Positions 8,622 to 17,960 are shown, counted from the first letter of the stretch. The stretch is DNA of 38,800 nucleotides from Myxococcales bacterium (GCA_024222395.1 JAAEPE010000835.1:1-38800), one strand, 5' to 3'. Translations and numbers: made by a program. Notes: a model not told the origin generated them from the letters alone.

Positions 8622-9602
8622 CTAGTCGAGGTAGAGCACGGTCTTGACGGCAGCTACGATGTCCTTGACCTGTGGCATCACCTCTTGCTCGAGGTTATTG
8701 GCATAGGGCATTGGCACGTCATCCGAGCAGACCCGCTCGACTGGGGCGTCCAGGAAGTCCAGGCATTCGCGTTGCAACTGGAACGCAATCTCCGAACCCA
8801 GTCCGCACATAGGCCAGCCCACCTCGACGATGACGCAACGGCCGGTCTTCTTGACACTAGCGACGAGCGAGTCAGTATCAAGTGGACGGAGGCTTCGAGG
8901 ATCCACGACTTCTGCGTCGATGCCGAGTTCTTCGAGAGATTCTGCAGCGTCTAGCACGACGTCGACCATCTTCGACCAAGCGATGAGGGTGACGCCTTTG
9001 CCCTCGCGCCTAACGTCTGCTTTGCCGAAATCAACGAGATGCTCGCCGTCCGGGACCTCGCCGGTTGTGTTGTAGAGCAGTTCGCTCTCTAAGAAGACCA
9101 CTGGGTTGTTATCGCGTATCGCCGACTTGAGGAGCCCCTTGGCGTCGGCGGGAGTCGATGGGCACACCACTTTGAGTCCTGGCACGTAGCAGAAATACGA
9201 TTCAAACGACTGTGAGTGCTGCGCGCCGACTTGCACCGCTGGCCCGGAGGGACCACGGAAGACCATCGGGATGTGAAACTGGCCGGCACTCATCTGATAC
9301 ATCTTCGCTGCGTGGTTGACGATTTGATCAATCGCGATCAAAGAGAAATTGAAACTCATGAATTCGATGATGGGGCGCAGTCCCACCATCGCTGCTCCGA
9401 CTCCAACGCCGGCAAACCCGAGTTCCGCAATCGGCGTGTCCACGACTCTCCGGCTTGAGAATTCTTCCCGCAGACCTTGGCTGACTTTGTAGGCGCCTTG
9501 GTAGTGGCCGACCTCCTCACCCATGAGGAATACTGAGTCGTCTCGCTGCATCTCTTCTCGGAGGGCCGCGTTTAGCGCTTCTCTATAACTAATGATTGGC
9601 AC
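8622..9602 (-). CDS. pdhB: Pyruvate dehydrogenase E1 component, beta subunit
   Basis: With the alpha subunit it forms the thiamine-diphosphate-dependent decarboxylase that loads acetyl onto E2. The 326-residue protein starts with REALNAALREEM and MGEEVGHYQGAYKVSQGL, contains DTPIAELGFAGVGVGAA, and has a C-terminal transketolase domain with VEVGWPMCGLGSEIA. These are standard for E1-beta, and the length is normal. The start codon is GTG at 9602, preceded by GGAG in the 14-base gap after pdhA. It is complete, with no oddities. It could in principle belong to a branched-chain or acetoin dehydrogenase, but the E1-alpha context and the sequence style favour pyruvate. Confidence 0.93.
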   Translation of the reverse strand: MPIISYREALNAALREEMQRDDSVFLMGEEVGHYQGAYKVSQGLREEFSSRRVVDTPIAELGFAGVGVGAAMVGLRPIIEFMSFNFSLIAIDQIVNHAAKMYQMSAGQFHIPMVFRGPSGPAVQVGAQHSQSFESYFCYVPGLKVVCPSTPADAKGLLKSAIRDNNPVVFLESELLYNTTGEVPDGEHLVDFGKADVRREGKGVTLIAWSKMVDVVLDAAESLEELGIDAEVVDPRSLRPLDTDSLVASVKKTGRCVIVEVGWPMCGLGSEIAFQLQRECLDFLDAPVERVCSDDVPMPYANNLEQEVMPQVKDIVAAVKTVLYLD

Positions 9603-9616
9603 AGGGTTCTCCGGAT

Positions 9617-10639
9617 CTAGTCTTTGAGGACGTAGGGTAAGTAGGAATCAGACTCGGGACTGGTGTCGGCGAATCGCACGGCATCCGCGATTTCTTCTTT
9701 GACGTCTGCGGCGACAGTGCTGAGAGTGTCTTCGCCGACTTTGAGTTCTTCCAGGAGTCGACGCTTCGCGCGTACTAGCGGATCCCCCTTCTTCCATTCT
9801 TCGACTTCTTCGCGGGTTCGGTAGAGGCCTGGATCCGACATCGAATGGCCGCGGAACCTGTAGGTTCGTACCTCGACGAGGGTAGGGCGACTGGTCTCGC
9901 GAGCTCGCTCTACGGCCGAGACGATACGCCGCTTGACCTTGATTACATCATCTCCATCGAATCGGTCTCGATCCATATCGTGGGCGAGAGCCCGCTGGGT
10001 GATGTCTCGGGCTGCGGTAGTTCGGTGCAGCGGCGTGCCCATGGAATACTGATTGTTCTCGCAAATGAAGACGACGGGTAGCTTCCAAAGGGCTGCCAGA
10101 GCGAGTCCTTCAGCAAAACCTCCAATTGTCGTGGAGCCGTCGCCGAAGAAGATCGCGCTCACTCGCTTCTCTCCACGGTATTTTGCTTTGAATGCCGCAC
10201 CCACGCCGATGGGAACGTGACCGCCTACGATGCCGTGGCCGCCGAGGAAGTTATGCTCTTTGGAGAACATGTGCATGGACCCGCCAAGGCCTTTGACCAC
10301 ACCCGTCTTTTTGCCCCACATTTCGGCGAGAATGGCCCTGGAGGTGACCCCGCGAGCGTAAATATGCCCGTGCTCACGATAGGTGGCCGTGATGTAGTCC
10401 TCGGGGCGAAGTGCGGCGACCGCCCCTGTGCACACCGCCTCCTGGCCGATAGCCAGGTGGAGAAAACCGCCGATCTTGCCCACCGAATACGCTTTGGCCG
10501 AGGCCTCCTCCATGCGACGAATGGCGAGCATCGTTCGATACAGCGGTAGCAACTCTTCTGCGGTAGTTGCCTCGAGGAACTCAGGGGTATCAGGTTCGAT
10601 TCGAATGTCTGCGCTGCTGGACATGGAGCCAAGCAGCAT
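9617..10639 (-). CDS. pdhA: Pyruvate dehydrogenase E1 component, alpha subunit
   Basis: This is the thiamine-diphosphate-binding subunit of the E1 decarboxylase. The 340-residue protein contains the cofactor motif starting GDG (166-168) and ending NN (195-196). It also has FLHLAIGQEAV, YREHGH, the loop GGSMHMFS and the phosphorylation-loop-like YRFRGHSMSDPGLYR. It resembles the two-subunit E1 of alphaproteobacteria and mitochondria rather than the single-chain AceE. The start could be the ATG at 10639 or the one at 10624; neither has a clear ribosome site. It is the first gene of the operon, divergent from the response regulator gene, so the operon promoter should lie in 10640-10736. Confidence 0.93.
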   Translation of the reverse strand: MLLGSMSSSADIRIEPDTPEFLEATTAEELLPLYRTMLAIRRMEEASAKAYSVGKIGGFLHLAIGQEAVCTGAVAALRPEDYITATYREHGHIYARGVTSRAILAEMWGKKTGVVKGLGGSMHMFSKEHNFLGGHGIVGGHVPIGVGAAFKAKYRGEKRVSAIFFGDGSTTIGGFAEGLALAALWKLPVVFICENNQYSMGTPLHRTTAARDITQRALAHDMDRDRFDGDDVIKVKRRIVSAVERARETSRPTLVEVRTYRFRGHSMSDPGLYRTREEVEEWKKGDPLVRAKRRLLEELKVGEDTLSTVAADVKEEIADAVRFADTSPESDSYLPYVLKD

Positions 10640-10736
10640 AGTGTCGCTTTGGGTACTTCGCTAGCTACCCGGGGCGTCAAAGACAGGGGGCTTCGCACCG
10701 ACAGAACTGGGTTGCGGGAAGCTATTGGGCAGCCGT

Positions 10737-11117
10737 ATGGTTAGAGACGTGGAGTCAGAGAGTCCCAGGGTTCTCATCATCGACGATGATGAAAGCATGC
10801 GCCTCACGACGGCGGCCGCGCTCGAGCACTGCGAGACCTATCTGGCCGAGAGTGCAGCGAGGGCCGTCAAACTGATGACAGAGATTCGATTCGACGCGGT
10901 GATTTGCGACATGGTTATGCCAGCAATGACGGGAGCCGAGCTCTACGACTCGCTCCCTGTGGACTCGGTCCTTCGGCATCGCTTCTTGTTCATGACTGGT
11001 GGAGGGTTGCCAGTGGCGATTCAGTCATTCCTCGCCCTCACCGCTGTTCCAATACTGAAAAAGCCCTTCCGGGTCTCACAATTGCGTGAGGCTGTGGACT
11101 CTCTTGTAGCTAGCTAG
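10737..11117 (+). CDS. Single-domain response regulator (receiver only)
   Basis: This 126-residue protein is a lone receiver domain. The acidic pocket DDD is at 16-18, the phosphoacceptor is Asp58 in CDMVMP, Thr87 lies in FMTGG, and the conserved lysine is in ILKKPF (108-111). All functional residues are present. There is no output domain, so it probably acts by protein-protein contact or as a phosphate relay. I use the ATG at 10737; a TTG at 10725 with GGGAA upstream is an alternative. No histidine kinase is adjacent. It is divergent from the pdh operon and followed after a short gap by the radical SAM gene. Confidence 0.88.
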   Translation: MVRDVESESPRVLIIDDDESMRLTTAAALEHCETYLAESAARAVKLMTEIRFDAVICDMVMPAMTGAELYDSLPVDSVLRHRFLFMTGGGLPVAIQSFLALTAVPILKKPFRVSQLREAVDSLVAS

Positions 11118-11186
11118 GCGCGTATTTCATTGACCCTGAGTGATGGCTGCGTGCATCCTCCGCACCCTTCTCTACAGGTTCTTACG

Positions 11187-13946
11187 ATGCGCCATATCTA
11201 CTCAGATTTTATCGACAAAGTTGCCAAACCCACACGCTATCTCGGGGGCGAGTATCTCTCCGTCAACAAGGAGCCAAGCGAGGTCTCGGCGCGCATCGTT
11301 CTGGCCTTTCCCGATGTCTATGAGATCGGCATGTCGCATATGGGGACGAAGATCCTCTATTCAGGATTGAACAAGGCGTCGGACATCTGGGCCGAACGCT
11401 GCTTCTGTCCGTGGATCGACATGGAAAAGGAAATTCGCGACCGGGATCTGGCGCTAGTTTCCCTCGAGAGCCAAACGCCCCTTCGCGACTTTGACGTTGT
11501 CGGTTTCTCGCTGCAGTACGAGCTGAGCTACAGCAATGTGCTTACGATGTTGGATCTGGGCGGCATTGCTCTTAAGTCCAGTGAGCGCAAGAACGATGCG
11601 CCCTTGGTCTTGGCAGGCGGACCGTGCGCTACGCATCCCGAGCCCATCGCAGACTTTGTCGATGCGTTCTTCATCGGTGAAGCCGAGGATGAACTAGCAC
11701 AACTTGTGCGCGACTTCGCGGCGGGACGGCGAGCCGGACGCGATCGACAAGAACTTCTGGCGGAGCTAGCGGCCAGCTTTTCGATCTACGTTCCTAGCCT
11801 CTACGAAATTACCGTAGACTATGATACTGGCATGCAGGTCGTGGGAAAGCCCCTCCGCGCGGGCGTGCCGGCGAGAGTCAACCGCGCTCAGGTCGCAAAC
11901 CTCGATACACACCCGTTCCCGTCGGATGCCCCGGTGCCGTATGCCGAAGCCATTTTCGATAGAGCAGGCGTTGAAATTGCCCGCGGCTGCACGGAGGGCT
12001 GTCGCTTCTGCCAAGCGGGAATGATCTATCGACCGGTTCGCGAGCGTTCACCGGATTCAATCGTCAAGAGCATCGTGGATGGCGTGAACAAGGCTGGCTA
12101 CGATGAGACCTCGCTCACTTGCCTTAGTACGGCTGACTATTCGAGCATTACGCCACTTGTGAAGAAGGTCATGGGGGAAATACGCAAGAAGCGTGTCTCT
12201 CTGTCAATTTCATCGCTCCGGGCCTATGGGCTAGGAGCTGATATTCTCGATGAAATGGCGCAGATGCGTATTTCTGGGCTCACCTTCGCTCCAGAGGCCG
12301 GCACTCAGCGCATGCGCGACGTGGTGAATAAGAACGTCGGGCAGGAGCACATCGAAGAGAGCGCTCGGCGAATCTTCGGTCGGGGTTGGCACCGGCTTAA
12401 GCTATATTTCATGATTGGATTGCCTACCGAGCAAGACGAGGATGTCATCGGAATCTCCGATACTGGCAAGGAGATGCTGGATATTGGCCGCAAAGAGTGT
12501 GGTCGAAAATCGGAGGTCACTGTATCGGTCTCGACCCACGTGCCGAAGCCCCATACCCCGTTTCAGTGGTGCGCTCAGGACTCGCTAGACGAGGTGGTGC
12601 GCAAGCAGAAGATGCTTCGCGGAGAGCTCCACCAACGTGGCATGAAACTCAAGATGCACGATAAGGGAGTGTCTTGGGTTGAGGGCATCATGTCGCGAGG
12701 AGACAGGAGGGTTGGTCAGGCACTCTTGTTGGCATGGCAGAGAGGCGCGCGCTTTGATAGCTGGACCGAGTGCTTCGACTTGCGCGACTGGCAGAGCATC
12801 ATCGAAGAGTGCAACGTCGATCCAGAAGCGTACCTTGGCACTCGTCCGATTACTGCTCGATTGCCATGGGACCACATCGACGTTGGACTCGAAGAGGGCT
12901 TTCTTCTTTCTGAGTACAGAAAAGCTCTGAAGGCGCGACTCTCGCCACCATGCGGCAAGGTGCGAGGGCATTTGGTGCATCACTCCAATCTTGAGGCGGC
13001 CCTGGCCGAGGACGGAAAACTTGTTTGCTATGATTGCGGCGTCGCGTGTGATCTGCGTGAGATGAGAGAGGTGCGTCTGGGCTCACTGCGCAGTCTGGGG
13101 GCCGACAAGCCATCGCCACCGCGAGAGAGGGTCGTGCGAGCCACCACGGAGCGCAAAGGCCAAAAACACCCTCAACCACGGCCCGAGGACGAAGGGCTAG
13201 TGACACGTAGAATGCGCTTGCGCTACGCAAAAATCGGGCGCATCTCGTACCTGGGACACTTGGATACAATGCGAGTCTTGGCGAGGCTCTTTCGCCGGGC
13301 CGATATCGACGTGGCCTATACGAAAGGGTTCAGTCCAAAGCCCAATATGGAGTTTGCGCCGGCCCTGCCGTTGGGGGTTTCGAGCTTCGGTGAGCTCGTT
13401 GACGTAGTCCTGGTGACCGAACTTAGCGATGCCGAGGTGCACGAACGATTGGCAGAGGTGTCGCCTGAGGGCATCAAGTTCACTGGAGTGTGGGAACTAG
13501 GGGAGCAGGACAAGGGCCTCTCCAAGCTCATCGAAGGCTACGAGATACTCATCTGTCCTGCACAAGACAAAGAACCGTGGGATCAGGAGCGCCTTGATGC
13601 TGCCGCTTCGGAGTTTCTTGGGAAGTCGGAACTCTTCGTGCAGCGCAAGGCGAAGAAGATCGACGTGCGCTCTTACGTCTCTGAGATCGACGTGCTGGAC
13701 GAAGCAGAAAGCACGAAGTTGTGCGTGGTTCTCGACTGGCCCAGCGCTCCCGCGCTTGTTCGCGTGCAAGTACGAAGCACTCCTACGGGCAGCACCAAGC
13801 CGCTTGAAGTTTCGCGTGCCCTGGGTATCGCTGGCTCCGAGGCTGCCGGCGATCCTATCGTGCGCCTGGCCCGCCTTGGCTTTGCTGGTGTGGCCTTCGA
13901 AGGGGATGATGCTCGCTGGGGCCGGAGCGCATCGGCGAACGCGTAG
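11187..13946 (+). CDS. Radical SAM protein (TIGR03960 type) fused to a DUF2344 domain
   Basis: The 919-residue protein combines two modules that are separate genes in many bacteria. The N-terminal part (about 1-230) has a cobalamin-binding-like region, with PDVYEIGMSHMG and VLAGGPCATHPEP. The radical SAM core follows, with Cys268, Cys272 and Cys275 in CTEGCRFC. From about 671 to the end is a domain like the radical-SAM-linked protein TIGR03936 (DUF2344), starting MRLRYAKIGRISYLGHLD. The linker around 620-670 carries a CYDCGVACD motif that could bind metal. The substrate is unknown; in other genomes the pair often sits near ribonuclease G. The ATG at 11187 begins the conserved part; a TTG at 11130 would add a non-conserved 19 residues. 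Confidence 0.88.
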   Translation: MRHIYSDFIDKVAKPTRYLGGEYLSVNKEPSEVSARIVLAFPDVYEIGMSHMGTKILYSGLNKASDIWAERCFCPWIDMEKEIRDRDLALVSLESQTPLRDFDVVGFSLQYELSYSNVLTMLDLGGIALKSSERKNDAPLVLAGGPCATHPEPIADFVDAFFIGEAEDELAQLVRDFAAGRRAGRDRQELLAELAASFSIYVPSLYEITVDYDTGMQVVGKPLRAGVPARVNRAQVANLDTHPFPSDAPVPYAEAIFDRAGVEIARGCTEGCRFCQAGMIYRPVRERSPDSIVKSIVDGVNKAGYDETSLTCLSTADYSSITPLVKKVMGEIRKKRVSLSISSLRAYGLGADILDEMAQMRISGLTFAPEAGTQRMRDVVNKNVGQEHIEESARRIFGRGWHRLKLYFMIGLPTEQDEDVIGISDTGKEMLDIGRKECGRKSEVTVSVSTHVPKPHTPFQWCAQDSLDEVVRKQKMLRGELHQRGMKLKMHDKGVSWVEGIMSRGDRRVGQALLLAWQRGARFDSWTECFDLRDWQSIIEECNVDPEAYLGTRPITARLPWDHIDVGLEEGFLLSEYRKALKARLSPPCGKVRGHLVHHSNLEAALAEDGKLVCYDCGVACDLREMREVRLGSLRSLGADKPSPPRERVVRATTERKGQKHPQPRPEDEGLVTRRMRLRYAKIGRISYLGHLDTMRVLARLFRRADIDVAYTKGFSPKPNMEFAPALPLGVSSFGELVDVVLVTELSDAEVHERLAEVSPEGIKFTGVWELGEQDKGLSKLIEGYEILICPAQDKEPWDQERLDAAASEFLGKSELFVQRKAKKIDVRSYVSEIDVLDEAESTKLCVVLDWPSAPALVRVQVRSTPTGSTKPLEVSRALGIAGSEAAGDPIVRLARLGFAGVAFEGDDARWGRSASANA

Positions 13947-14149
13947 CGTGCACTAGGGGCTCGGCCCCAAGTAGGCGATGACAATCGCGCCGTGCCCGGA
14001 TACTGGATCCATCTGTGATGCCGCAGATATCGGCAACTCCGCCGTGACGCGGGTTAGAGAAGTTCTCTGAAGACCTCTCTAGTCTTTCACCGTGGCATTC
14101 GGCTTCTGTCATTTCATCGTGGCGATGGTCGCCTCGAACGGGATCCCAG

Positions 14150-14182
14150 GGTGCAGCAAGCGGTGCAGCAAAGGTGCAGCAA
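14150..14182 (+). repeat. Three direct repeats, candidate activator-binding sites
   Basis: GGTGCAGCAA occurs exactly three times, starting at 14150, 14162 and 14173. The spacing of 12 and 11 bases is about one helical turn, so a bound protein would sit on one face of the DNA. The block ends 41 bases before the -24 box of the promoter and about 70-100 bases before the expected transcript start, a usual place for sigma-54 enhancers. Being an activator site is an inference. Confidence 0.5.
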
Positions 14183-14223
14183 CGAATTGAGTCCCGATGT
14201 GAGTTTTTCTAGAGGCTTAGCGG

Positions 14224-14239
14224 TGGAACGACTCTTGCT
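14224..14239 (+). promoter_or_regulatory. Sigma-54 (-24/-12) promoter
   Basis: The sequence TGGAACGACTCTTGCT matches the RpoN consensus TGGCACG-R-NNN-TTGCW at all specified positions but one. The invariant GG and GC dinucleotides have the required ten-base separation. Transcription should start near 14250, about 60 bases before the ATG at 14313. A sigma-54 activator gene, although frameshifted, lies 2.2 kb downstream. Confidence 0.72.
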
Positions 14240-14312
14240 CTAGAAGTGTCTAGTGCCGGCTCGTGCATGAGCACGCGCCTCACCCCTCAACCCTCAACAA
14301 AGGAATCTACTT

Positions 14313-14804
14313 ATGGGACTACTCGACTTTCTCAATCCAAAAAAGGCCATCGAAAAGAAGCTAAGCCAAGCGGTGGAGCGAACTCTACGACCAGGGCTAA
14401 GCAACCTAAGCAACATCAGTGACCCGAGAGCTCGCCGCGTGACTCTCACTCGAATGGTCGAAGAACAGCTCCAGCAGCAAGCCGGCACCATCATCGAAGG
14501 CACCGAAGTGGCCGTTAGCTCTGCTGGTGGTGGTCTTGAAATTCGTAACGCCACGCTCATCGGGGAGCAAACGGCACTGAGCTTTTTCGGTGCACGAAGC
14601 GGGTCCGCGACAGTAACGGGGACGACCATCGAGGCTAATGGCGTCGCAGTGGAAGCCACCCATGATGGCAAGATCACATTCAGCTCATCGAACATCCGCG
14701 GCAAAACAGCGATTGATGCCAGCAGCAATGCAGCAGTTGTCTTAGGTGAATCCAAAGTCGAGGGCAACGTCAAGAAGAGGGGCGGATCTACCGTCGTTCC
14801 TTAG
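14313..14804 (+). CDS. Small beta-helix-like protein, predicted sigma-54 regulated
   Basis: The 163-residue protein has no signal peptide. The N-terminus (1-60) is predicted helical and rich in Lys, Arg and Gln. From about 60 to 155 it is built of short beta-strand repeats of the form xxxIxGTxIxANGxAVxA, for example GLEIRNATLIGEQTALSF and ATVTGTTIEANGVAVEA. These look like rungs of a parallel beta helix. It ends with GESKVEGNVKKRGG, loosely reminiscent of bactofilin or polar-fibre proteins, but I would not assign it to that family. The ATG follows AAAGGAAT. It is preceded by the sigma-54 promoter and followed by the kinase and activator genes in the same direction. It is probably a structural or sensed component of that module. 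Confidence 0.72.
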   Translation: MGLLDFLNPKKAIEKKLSQAVERTLRPGLSNLSNISDPRARRVTLTRMVEEQLQQQAGTIIEGTEVAVSSAGGGLEIRNATLIGEQTALSFFGARSGSATVTGTTIEANGVAVEATHDGKITFSSSNIRGKTAIDASSNAAVVLGESKVEGNVKKRGGSTVVP

Positions 14805-14911
14805 ATTGGCTGCCGTCAATATCACTGAATCAAGCTGACCTATGACGGGACGACGCCTTCTGACCCCCTGGCCGCCGTTGCGGTCTTGCTTGGCCACGTG
14901 AGACCCTTGCC

Positions 14912-16549
14912 GTGAGTATGAGTCGAGATCAGAGCCAGACACGGACTCGGCGCGATGGCCCGCAAGGGCTCGTGATCAAGAACCGCCCGGCCGCGAGTGC
15001 GAATGCCCTCAGCGCAGGTGATCGCTTGGCAGAGTACATCGTAGAGGGGAAGCTCGGCGAAGGTGGCGCTGGCGTGGTGTACAGAGCTCGCGACCCTGAT
15101 CTGCATAGGTCCATTGCGATCAAGTTGCTAGGCGGAGGCATGCTCTCCGTGGATAGCTCGGCAAGGGCGAGACTGGTCCGTGAGGCACAAGCGATGGCGA
15201 AACTCTGCCATCCCAATGTGATTACCATCTTTCACGTCGGGACGTTTCGACATTGTGTCTTCATCGCCATGGAGTACGTGTCGGGTGGCACCTTGCGAAC
15301 TGGCTTGGCGAGGAGCCTCGCTCCATACCAGAGATACTCGACGTCTGGGGGCAAGCAGCCCGGGGACTCATAGCCGCGCACGCAAGTGGGCTCGTGCATC
15401 GAGACTTCAAGCCTGACAATGTGCTCATTGGCGAGAGCGGGCGAGTACGCGTGGGTGAATTTGGACTGGTGACAAGCATTGGCGCGGAGGTGGAAGAAAT
15501 TTCGAAGCGGCCAGACACACCGCTTACGGTGTCCATCACGATGGACGGTTCGATTCTAGGAACTCCGGCCTACATGGCTCCAGAGCAACACGAAGGACTG
15601 GCCACGGACGCAAGGACCGATCAGTTTTCGTTTTTGCGTCTCGCTCTACGAAGCGCTGTACGGGCAGCGTCCCTTCGCCGGCAACACGTACCAGGCCTTG
15701 GCCGTGGCTGTCTTGACAGGGACGGTGAGGGAAGCACCGCGGGACACCGCTGTTCCTACGTATCTGCGTCGAATCTTGCTGCGAGGTATGTCGATACGCC
15801 CAAAGGATCGCTTTGAGTCGATGCATGATTTGCTGGAGGGACTGGGGCTAGGTGGGCCGGCGACGAGGGAGCGCGATGAGATTGCCAATCCCACTCGCGT
15901 GGACGACATCACCCGCGATCGGATTCGAGAACTCATCATCGTTGAGTGCCAAGGTCGTTTGCAATTGGGCCTGGCCATCATCGAGGAGATTGCGGACCGA
16001 ATGGAGGTGTTTGGTGACAATGCACTTTGTGCAGAGTTCTTACTTGCTGCGGGACGATTGTATGCGGGGCTGGAGCGCTACGATGAGTGTGATGAGTACC
16101 TGCAGAAGTGTGTGATGATGGCGGCTCGTGCCAACACGCCGGAGGTAGAAGCCGCTGCCATCAGCCGTCTGATTCGCATGAATAGGCTAGGTGAATCAGA
16201 CCCCAATAGCGCGGAGTCGATGCTCATGGCGGGACGATCGGCAGTGGCACGTGCCGCTACCGATGAACAGAGCGCTCGCTTCAACGGTGCTCTGGCGTCG
16301 CTCGACCACAGGCGTGGACGGTGCGTGCAGGCGCTAAACCCGGCCAATCATAACTCGTGCTTCCTTCTCGCTCAGATCTTGTGGGCAAGAACGAAGGAGC
16401 AGCAGCGGGCGCTAGCAATCGCAGAGGCAGTGATCTTGGAGTATAAGAACTCCGGAAACACGAAGGGCGCGAAGATGGTTGCCGATTGGTATTCTGAAAA
16501 GACTGGTAAGGGAACACGTGACGTCGTCAGGGAAAACGCGGACACTTGA
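14912..16549 (+). pseudogene. Ser/Thr protein kinase with TPR-like tail, two compensating frameshifts
   Basis: Joined across two indels this encodes a kinase domain and a helical-repeat tail. Frame one has the glycine loop GEGGAG (49-54) and Lys71, then runs to a stop at 15371-15373. At 15299-15301 one base is missing (ACT-GGC should read ACN-TGG), and the kinase continues in another frame with WLGEEPRSIPEI, HRDFKPDN and GTPAYMAPEQ. At 15631-15635 a run of five T has one base too many and the original frame returns: FCVSLYEALYGQRPF and so on to 16549. The DFG motif reads EFG (VGEFGLVTS), which loses the magnesium-binding Asp. The tail (about 16000-16540) has TPR-like helices. The start is the GTG at 14912 or the ATG at 14918. 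It is either a pseudogene or carries sequencing errors. Confidence 0.8.
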
Positions 16550-17886
16550 ACCTGACGAGAGTGGCTCGGACTCGCTACGGCCGGTCTCGCAGCTCTTCGT
16601 GGTCGTTCGTGCCGATGCTCCCCTTGGAGAATCGTCAAGGCACTCTCTTGAGAATACCGATGAGATTACCATCGGCCGTGGTGAAGCTAGACTTGCAAGA
16701 CAGACCGTCGATGGACGGCGCCAACTCGTCATCACTCTGCCAGACGAATTCATGTCGAGTAAGCATGCGCAGCTGAAGGTCGGCGTGGCCAGCTGCGTGG
16801 TTTCGGACCTGGGCTCGAAGAACGGCACGCTCGTCAATGGCAAGCCGGTTGAAACCAAGGAACTCAAGGGTGGAGACCTTGTCGAGGTGGGACAAGCCAT
16901 TCTCTTGTATCGGAGCAGCATGCCAACGCTAGCGACAACGCCGGAGGACGCGACTTCCGACGATTTGGCTTCGGCGCCAATCGGATTGCGTACCCTCATT
17001 CCAGCCTTGGGTATGCAGTTCGCTGATTTGTCTCAGACGGCAAGCTCCTCAGCACCTGTCCTGATTTACGGACCCACTGGGAGTGGCAAGGAGCTGCTTG
17101 CCCGTAGTGTGCATCAACGTTCCAAGCGTACAGGTCCCTTTGTGGCCCTAAATTGCGGCGCGATACCCACCCGAACTCGTCGAGAGTGAGCTCTTTGGAC
17201 ACGTTGCTGGGGCCTTCTCCGGAGCTGTAGGCGACCGCAAAGGGCTGTTCGAGGCTGCTCATGGAGGGACTCTCTTCTTGGACGAGATCGGCGAATTACC
17301 GCAACGCGCTCAGGTGGCCGTGCTCAGGGTCTTGCAGGAGAGCGAGGTAGTACGGGTGGGAACTACTAAGGCTGTTCCCGTCGACGCTCGGGTGGTAGCA
17401 GCAACGCACCGCGATCTTCTCAACGACGTGAGTCAGGGACGATTCCGCGAGGACTTGTACAGCCGACTGTGCGGCTTTCGTATCACTGCGCCAGCGCTCA
17501 AGGACCGCATTCCCGATTTTGGGATAATTCTAGCGAGCGTGTTACGTCGTCTTGGAAAACAAGCTGCCGAGGTCCGCTTCACTTCGGCTGCGGCGAGGAC
17601 ACTTCTGCAACACCGATGGCCGCGAAACATTCGCGAGCTTCACATGCAACTGGAGGTGGCCCTCGCCCTAGCAATCGACGGACAGATCGAGGTTGGACAC
17701 CTGCGTCTGACCGAGCCGGCTTCTGAGCTTAGTGCCGACGCCGAGGAACGCCGAATCGAGCTATTGCTCCTCGTGCAGGAACACAAGGGCAACGTGACAA
17801 GGGTCGCACAGGCCATGGGCAAGAAGCGGCAGCAAGTTCAGAAGTGGCTCAAACGCTTCACTATCGATCCAGCTGACTTTCGTTGA
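16518..17886 (+). pseudogene. FHA-domain sigma-54 activator, one frameshift
   Basis: The likely start is the GTG at 16518, preceded by AAGGGAA and overlapping the kinase end by 32 bases. The first part has an FHA domain (about 24-133, with [12 protein letters not shown] and [10 protein letters not shown]). It continues into the AAA+ sigma-54 interaction domain with Walker A GPTGSGKE (185-192) and ALNCGAIP. At 17166-17168 a CCC run has one base too many, so this frame stops at 17187-17189. The other frame continues [19 protein letters not shown] (GAFTGA with T changed to S), then [19 protein letters not shown] and a FIS-type helix-turn-helix at the end. FHA-type activators are typically switched by phosphothreonine from a partner kinase, here the gene just upstream. 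It is a natural candidate regulator of the promoter at 14224. Confidence 0.82.
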
Positions 17887-17960
17887 TCCTCGGACCTCTG
17901 CGGCAATTTTGAAGGATTTCGAGCGAACACTTTGCAGACAATCGACGCATTCTTGTTGTC

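Larger units (their letters stand above)
13947..14312. other. 366-base intergenic region with regulatory signals
   Basis: No protein gene is supported here. After the radical SAM stop there is a short GGGGC-TCG-GCCCC hairpin (13956-13968) without a T tract. GGCGA-TGG-TCGCC follows at 14121-14133. Next come three direct repeats (14150-14182) and a sigma-54-type promoter (14224-14239), both listed separately. A small CGTGC-ATGA-GCACG stem (14262-14275) lies in the predicted leader. A ribosome site AAAGGAA precedes the ATG at 14313. Confidence 0.6.

Noticed and set aside
13956..13968. GGGGC-TCG-GCCCC hairpin after the radical SAM gene
   Set aside because: The stem is short and has no T tract, so I do not call it a terminator.
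15631..15635. Run of five T as a programmed frameshift site
   Set aside because: The upstream lesion at 15299 has no slip sequence and needs the opposite shift, so programmed frameshifting does not explain both.
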